Of a stretch of DNA of 64,000 nucleotides, positions 61,801 to 64,000 are shown piece by piece. The notes under the pieces were generated by a model that saw nothing but the letters and a program-made list of their open reading frames with translations, was not told the origin of the DNA and ran no database searches. The DNA is from Chryseobacterium oranimense (lineage in GTDB: Bacteria; Bacteroidota; Bacteroidia; Flavobacteriales; Weeksellaceae). The position numbers were made by a program, and so were the translations under genes. Position 1 is the stretch's first letter, and the number at the start of each line of letters is the position of its first letter. The DNA lies in assembly GCF_025244725.1 (NCBI RefSeq), contig NZ_CP104203.1, positions 1,550,001 through 1,614,000 of the forward strand, read 5' to 3'.

Positions 61801-61870
61801 TGTCTTCAAAAAAAATATAGTAAAAGGAACGTCATTCAAACTAATTTTAACTAATAAAAAATATGATTAA
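58859..61870 (+). CDS. Two-component propeller sensor histidine kinase
   Basis: 1003 residues beginning with GTG, which gives an immediate signal peptide (QKYISSVFLFIFSIIFSQ). The N-terminal ~620 residues hold Reg_prop repeats (LPQNSVKDIIKDRYGFIWLTTENGIVRYDG; SKDGNFWITTLGKGFYLL; DASGIFWIPTNNGLYKV), then a Y_Y_Y domain (about 630-715), a membrane helix near 718-738, a coiled segment, His789 (ITHDITTPVKF) and HATPase (NLLDNSVKFTKNG, DTGIGMD, KYGMGLHL). No receiver domain, so not a hybrid. These kinases often sense glycans or surface signals. The stop overlaps the next gene by 8 bases. Confidence 0.92.
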   Translation: MQKYISSVFLFIFSIIFSQQYNIRLYNTDNGLPQNSVKDIIKDRYGFIWLTTENGIVRYDGIKFLVYKNLPLNSQRFMYFYGHPEKDSIYTTADYGRTVLISQKYPKAINLLKKNSNFIFKDKLNYFLYCSNYTYTTSPGVNLYFHLKEGTYFIKENSVQYIDAATKKEENLNIRAFYKNTARIFVNNKSVFFIDYQSKSIRKIEKGKITDEYSEPLLTDLRSKIYWSRINNQVFIVNKNTIYMCHYDGNGFRTSKLVELEDLTKNIISMYYDKTYKKLYLGSSTNGLQVISFPDFVSIRRPPSKPESVFYNTLPYSDSSVINTFGEVYDHNGLLEDKKFKGITPFFMAYDEKGNIVTRRANELMIYQKKNSYKEIISKKKFILVDFFTDAHRYYALEIHLKKDGTPGYNGTLLIYEGLSFKTVKKKFFLRNEPVKALKFDEEHMLVGTTKELFKISLKTNKILRINSCNELSIRNIIKSKDGNFWITTLGKGFYLLKNNRLIRMPYDANNNISSSHTLLEDASGIFWIPTNNGLYKVPESQLLRYVQDRKLKVNYYRFSKESGFNTNEFNGGGNNCGNRLKNGEFVFPSLDGLVFFNPAKVKSYYPSDIYVERAVIDNKEQYFKKTLNLKPEANRIDIFIDVPYYSAPDNLLIEAKLNGTPSTSWEPVGRDGKFSISNLSYGNHSFVVRMLISDKGEYIYRKINIIIPPYFYQTVWFKIFLSSLILLFLYVLVKWRLHILKKKNHELEEIINSRTKSLSDTVEKLEITKIKLHKEIEQQKKLIGTITHDITTPVKFIALTAKEALNQNELSSQQSGKILSSIYKSSDQLYNFTITLKEYADIYTHHRSDKTELYSLYKLIEEKRVLFNAIAENHHTVIINNVDKTLLVWISKNILSAIVHNLLDNSVKFTKNGTITIESSTERDIITLLIRDTGIGMDEKKIEYYTKLQDNIENEKLLLQKYGMGLHLVLQLLQMIEGRIVFKKNIVKGTSFKLILTNKKYD

Positions 61871-62477
61871 GAATATACTCATTGCCGATGATCACGAGAT
61901 TGTTTTGGTAGGCACAAGCATGATTCTGGAGTCAAGAATTCAGGATGTAGTGATAGATCAGGCTGAAGACTATCCGGAAGCTCTGGAAAAAATATCAAAG
62001 CAGAAATATGATCTTGTTATTTTGGACATCAATATGCCGGAAAGCAAAAATAAAAAAATGATCACCGAAATTAAAGCCCTAGATCCCGCCATAAAAATCC
62101 TTATATTTTCGGCTTATGAAGAAGAGGTTGCCGTACAGTATATAAAAGCGGGTGCCAATGGATACATCAGCAAACTAAGTAAATCCGAAGAAATCTCAGA
62201 TGCCGTAAACAAAATATTTTCTGACGGTTTTTATTACCCGTCATCCATTGTACAGCAACTCCTCCAGAAGTCTCCATTGGACTCCATAAAAAATTTATCC
62301 GCCAGGGAATATGAAATTTTTATCCTAATGGTACATGGCAACGGTAATCTGGAAATCTCTAATAAGATGGGAATACAGATGCCAACGATCAGCACTTATA
62401 AAAAAAGAATCCATAACAAACTAAAAACCAAAAATTTAGCAGATCTCATTAAGTTATACCAAACCTATATCGCCTGA
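61863..62477 (+). CDS. NarL/LuxR-type response regulator
   Basis: 204 residues. Acidic pair Asp9-Asp10, phospho-acceptor Asp55 (LVILDINMPE), Lys in ISKLSKSEE. Helix-turn-helix LSAREYEIFILMVHGNGNLEISNKMGIQMPTISTYKKRIHNKL (about 143-186). The start overlaps the kinase gene, so they are coupled partners. Closest in the window to the orphan regulator at 47403; the two may read similar operators. Confidence 0.93.
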   Translation: MIKNILIADDHEIVLVGTSMILESRIQDVVIDQAEDYPEALEKISKQKYDLVILDINMPESKNKKMITEIKALDPAIKILIFSAYEEEVAVQYIKAGANGYISKLSKSEEISDAVNKIFSDGFYYPSSIVQQLLQKSPLDSIKNLSAREYEIFILMVHGNGNLEISNKMGIQMPTISTYKKRIHNKLKTKNLADLIKLYQTYIA

Positions 62478-62733
62478 TTTTCACAAGCTACTGCATAAAT
62501 CCCAATACGTAGAAAATTTTCTACATTGATCTTTATTTTATTCTACGGTAAATCTTAGACTTTAGTAACAATATTTACATATTTTTACATTATTAATATT
62601 TTTAATTTAAAAATAAAGCTAAATAATAATAAAATTAATAATATTTAACAATTAATTAATACAAAATTATTATTCAAAGGAAATTAGCGTCAACGCTACA
62701 CACTAAGGAATTAAAAATTTAAAATTAAAGTAA

Positions 62734-64000
62734 ATGTTAAAAAAAATTACAAAATTAGGACAAATAGCAGGGCTGGTAGCCTCTTCTATTGTATTTTCAC
62801 AAACAGGGAATGTAGGAATAAATACCCCAAATCCCGGATCTACAATAGACATTAATGGATCTTTGGCTGCCCATTACACTGCAATAAATGCTGCATCCTA
62901 TAATTTGAACTCTGCAGATTTCCATGTCTCTTACAATGGCACATCCAACGCTGTATTTAATCTTCCGGCAGCCATCAGCGGGGTGGGAAATTTCAAGGGA
63001 CGAATGTATACCATCAAGAATAATACAAATTTTACCATCACAGTAAATTCCGCGGCACCGGAAACAATTAACGGAAACGCAAGCATTTCAGTCCCTGCTA
63101 ACCAAAGTGCCCAACTGATCAATACAGGGCTCAGCGGCGCCAACTCTACCTGGGAAGTTGTCTCAATGGGCTCTTCTTCAACAGGTGATTATATTATCGT
63201 GAAGCCTAACGCAGCACAATCTATATCGACAGGATCAGATGTAACTTTCGGATCCGTAATCGCCTCCAATAATATCACTTACAGTGCAGGAGTTTTTAAT
63301 TTAAAAGCAGGTAAAACCTACGTCTTGCGTTGCCAGTTGCATGCTACTGATTTCTCTCTGGCAGGCGGCTTTTTCGTTTACGAATGGGTTGATGCTTCTA
63401 ATAATTCCGTACTTCCGTCCAGTACTACCGGAGTGGTTGACGCGATAAATAATTATCCCGCAACCACAATAGGAGGACAACCGGAAGCCTATGCCATTTT
63501 CAGACCTGTCGCTGATACGTCAGTAAAAGTAAGATTAGGCGGAGCCGGAACAGCTCAGTTAAATGCAGGCATAGGATTTATGTCAATCACAGAACTTGAA
63601 GGAGGAAGTGGTAACGGAACAACCATCATCAATAACAACATTACAGCCAGTAACGGTCTCTCTATGTCAGGCACTGACGTTAAATTAGGAGGCACCCTAT
63701 CCCAGGCAACCAATATTGCTACTGCCGGAAATAATCTGAGCGTCAACGGAACCGGAAAAGTTTTGATCGGAACCAATACAGTACCTGCAGGGGCAGCCAA
63801 TTCCAAAATCGTTATAGATAATGGAACTACTAACGGTGCGTTACAGATTAAAGACGGCACCCAGCAACTGGGCTACGTACTAACCAGCGATGCCAATGGC
63901 TTGGCCACATGGTCATCAACTGTTACCACTGCATTTGCCAACAACTGGACTTCATATTCCGGAACACTGGTTAACCCCTTCACAGGAGCCACCGGAGGAG
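62734..64000 (+). CDS. Large secreted surface protein, 3'-truncated
   Basis: The frame runs from the ATG at 62734 without stop to the right edge (over 420 residues). Signal peptide to about residue 23 (SSIVFSQ), then TGNVGINTPNPGSTIDINGSLAAHY, a start often seen in Chryseobacterium surface/tail-fibre-like proteins. Segments rich in Asn, Gly, Ser and Thr (NNNITASNGLSMSGTDVKLGG, NLSVNGTGKVLIGTN) form beta-repeat text like phage-tail or adhesin stalks. It begins 256 bases after the response regulator; control by that pair is possible but unproven. The C-terminal domain, probably a sorting signal or C1q-like head, is off-window. Confidence 0.75.
   Translation, partial: MLKKITKLGQIAGLVASSIVFSQTGNVGINTPNPGSTIDINGSLAAHYTAINAASYNLNSADFHVSYNGTSNAVFNLPAAISGVGNFKGRMYTIKNNTNFTITVNSAAPETINGNASISVPANQSAQLINTGLSGANSTWEVVSMGSSSTGDYIIVKPNAAQSISTGSDVTFGSVIASNNITYSAGVFNLKAGKTYVLRCQLHATDFSLAGGFFVYEWVDASNNSVLPSSTTGVVDAINNYPATTIGGQPEAYAIFRPVADTSVKVRLGGAGTAQLNAGIGFMSITELEGGSGNGTTIINNNITASNGLSMSGTDVKLGGTLSQATNIATAGNNLSVNGTGKVLIGTNTVPAGAANSKIVIDNGTTNGALQIKDGTQQLGYVLTSDANGLATWSSTVTTAFANNWTSYSGTLVNPFTGATGG

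Noticed and set aside
1..64000. tRNA, rRNA, prophage or transposase genes
   Set aside because: None seen on either strand; no tRNA-like cloverleaf or integrase motifs were noticed in the gaps.

Overview
The window is a stretch of a low-GC Bacteroidota chromosome, most likely Chryseobacterium or a close Weeksellaceae relative. The evidence is a type IX secretion C-terminal sorting tail, a GLPGLI-family protein, a GldI-like prolyl isomerase, Bacteroidota-type promoters (TTG, about 20 bases, TAnnTTTG), double-glycine-leader peptides of the MKNLKKI type, a stand-alone MnmD, and AT-rich intergenic DNA full of simple hairpins. No rRNA, tRNA, IS element, phage module or CRISPR array was seen.

1-32.6 kb is mostly housekeeping on both strands: an AddB-like nuclease, rsmG, secreted peptidases, an aspartate-type aminotransferase, a peroxiredoxin/thioredoxin redox operon, a Bax-inhibitor-1 membrane protein, LuxC-like acyl-CoA reductase divergent from a ferredoxin-serC-serA-DUF1015 serine cluster, a tandem triplet of carboxypeptidase-Q-like M28 peptidases, a retropepsin-like protease with PDZ, two consecutive prolyl isomerase lipoproteins, ilvE, mnmD, an M42 peptidase and rpe. 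A GLPGLI gene is interrupted by one in-frame stop.

32.9-45 kb holds a compact three-gene unit that looks like a RiPP system: a small exported peptide ending in a Cys-Pro-Ala-Cys-Gly tail, a DUF692/MNIO iron oxidase with an extra C-terminal region, and a four-helix DUF1772 membrane protein. It is followed by a GH29 fucosidase, ndk, rsgA, a DAHP synthase-chorismate mutase fusion, a dnaX gene whose gamma and tau frames are joined across a run of ten A, and an alpha-oxoamine synthase with its TetR-type regulator.

45-64 kb is regulatory and accessory: AraC and LuxR regulators, three related NarL-type response regulators (two with adjacent kinases), an MFS transporter, a thermonuclease, three tandem copies of a conserved non-coding unit (upstream palindrome, promoter, about 220-base transcript, terminator) lying downstream of a kinase/regulator pair, a small detoxification-type gene group, two Cys-rich double-glycine peptides ahead of a propeller-type sensor kinase operon, and the start of a large secreted surface protein that runs off the window. 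The strongest candidates for undescribed biology are the MNIO peptide operon, the triplicated RNA-like units and the two Cys-rich leader peptides.
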